Origin: Streptomyces sp. TBY4
Lineage (GTDB): Bacteria > Actinomycetota > Actinomycetes > Streptomycetales > Streptomycetaceae
Length of the DNA: 64,000 bases
Assembly (NCBI RefSeq): GCF_024213195.1
Contig: NZ_JANAVF010000011.1
Coordinates: forward strand, 186,001-250,000
Direction of reading: 5' to 3'
Within the stretch, counting starts at the first letter, position 1. Each line of letters opens with the position of its first letter. The notes below the pieces were generated by a model. That model made no database searches. It was not told where the DNA came from and worked only from the letters and a program-made list of their open reading frames with translations. Shown piece by piece: positions 63,418 to 64,000 of this stretch. A program made the position numbers and the translations under genes.

Positions 63418-64000
63418 CTAACCGGTGAAAGAAACGATCATCTTTCCGGTGTTGTCACCGCGCAGCATTCCGAGGAAGGCGTCGGCCGCGTTCTCCACTC
63501 CCCGCACGACCGTCTCGTCGGCGACGAGCTCCCCGGAGCGCAGCCAGCCGGCCACGTCCTGGACGAACTGCGGCTGCAGTCCCGCGTGGTCTCCGACCAG
63601 CACGCCCTGCAGGCGCAGCCGCTTGCCGATGACCAGGGCGAGGTTGCTCGGGCCGGGCACGGGCTCGGTGGCGTTGTACTGGGCGATCGCCCCGCACAGG
63701 GTGGCCCGGCCGTGGACGTTCAGGGAGGAGATGGCGGCCTCCAGGTGGTCCCCGCCGACGTTGTCGAAGTAGACGTCGATGCCCTCGGGCGCGGCCTCCT
63801 TCAGCTGCTGGGCGACGGGGCCGTTCTTGTAGTTGAAGGCGGCGTCGAAACCGTACTTCTCCGTGAGGAGCGTCACCTTTTCGTCGGAGCCGGCGGAGCC
63901 GATCACCCGGGAGGCGCCCTTGATCTTCGCGAACTGGCCGACGAGGCTGCCGACCGCCCCGGCGGCGCCGGAGACGAAGACGGAGTCGCCCTCCTTGAAG
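63418..64000 (-). CDS. NADP-dependent oxidoreductase, MDR family (partial)
   Basis: Runs off the right edge; 193 C-terminal residues are seen. FKEGDSVFVSGAAGAVGSLV is the nucleotide-binding loop, followed by QFAKIKGASRVIGSAGSDEK, FDAAFNYKNGPVAQQL, IDVYFDNVGGDHLEAAIS and an end TGKMIVSFTG. This matches the zinc-free leukotriene B4/prostaglandin reductase (CurA/YncB) group that reduces alkenals and quinones. The N-terminal catalytic part lies outside the window. Confidence 0.85.
   Translation of the reverse strand, partial: FKEGDSVFVSGAAGAVGSLVGQFAKIKGASRVIGSAGSDEKVTLLTEKYGFDAAFNYKNGPVAQQLKEAAPEGIDVYFDNVGGDHLEAAISSLNVHGRATLCGAIAQYNATEPVPGPSNLALVIGKRLRLQGVLVGDHAGLQPQFVQDVAGWLRSGELVADETVVRGVENAADAFLGMLRGDNTGKMIVSFTG

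Overview
This is a high-GC actinobacterial window, almost certainly from Streptomyces. The signs are very strong third-position GC bias, many GTG starts, 4-nt GTGA overlaps between genes, and core loci in typical Streptomyces order: a FasR-type regulator followed by fabD-fabH-acpP-fabF and a DUF3145 gene, a homodimeric pyruvate dehydrogenase E1 (aceE) next to DUF3052 and AhpE-like peroxiredoxin genes, and ter/TerD stress genes. Species cannot be fixed from the sequence alone.

Left part, 1-12.4 kb: the late half of a siphovirus-type prophage, all on the + strand. Order: end of the major capsid gene, two small capsid-accessory proteins, head-tail connector genes, tail completion and tail tube genes, a G/GT tail-chaperone pair with a GGGAAAC -1 frameshift site, tape measure, a LamG-like minor tail protein, a tail protein with a poly-gamma-glutamate hydrolase domain, a receptor-binding-like tail protein, endolysin, holin and a coiled-coil membrane protein, closed by a strong terminator. 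No integrase, terminase or repressor-type lysogeny module is visible; the rest of the phage lies left of the window.

Accessory stretch, 12.4-17.5 kb: an HTH/HD-domain gene pair, several small orphan genes (one a 26-residue membrane peptide), a small XRE regulator with a palindromic operator, and a divergent pair made of a LuxR/TrmB-like regulator and a 70-residue secreted peptide that carries the pentapeptide DIGWG twice. This pair is the best candidate for an undescribed (peptide signalling) system. Stacked terminators and a tRNA-Val(UAC) gene mark the border to the conserved chromosome.

Core chromosome, 17.6-64 kb: coiled-coil and DUF4383 proteins; a complete D-galactonate catabolic locus (transporter, GntR regulator, dehydratase, aldolase, PfkB-type kinase); a zinc-ribbon protein and an O-methyltransferase; a tellurium/stress (ter) region with a translationally coupled biosynthetic operon (HpcH/HpaI lyase, PRTase-TRSP-StiP fusion, HAD) plus TerD, TerA-like and DUF475/TerC-like proteins; peroxiredoxin, DUF3052 and aceE; a K+ channel; a secreted I36-type inhibitor; a DHA2 drug exporter with a TetR regulator; hydrolases; a MerR/aldo-keto reductase pair; a pirin; the fatty-acid synthesis operon with its regulator; a GDSL lipoprotein; a GH3 beta-glucosidase with a TetR regulator; a nitrilase-family amidohydrolase; a methyltransferase; an HxlR/oxidoreductase pair; an EI24/CysZ-like membrane protein; Ohr; and a truncated NADP-dependent oxidoreductase. 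At least nine core genes appear to be leaderless, with a TAnnnT-like -10 box exactly 7 nt before the start codon, whereas phage genes use Shine-Dalgarno sites.
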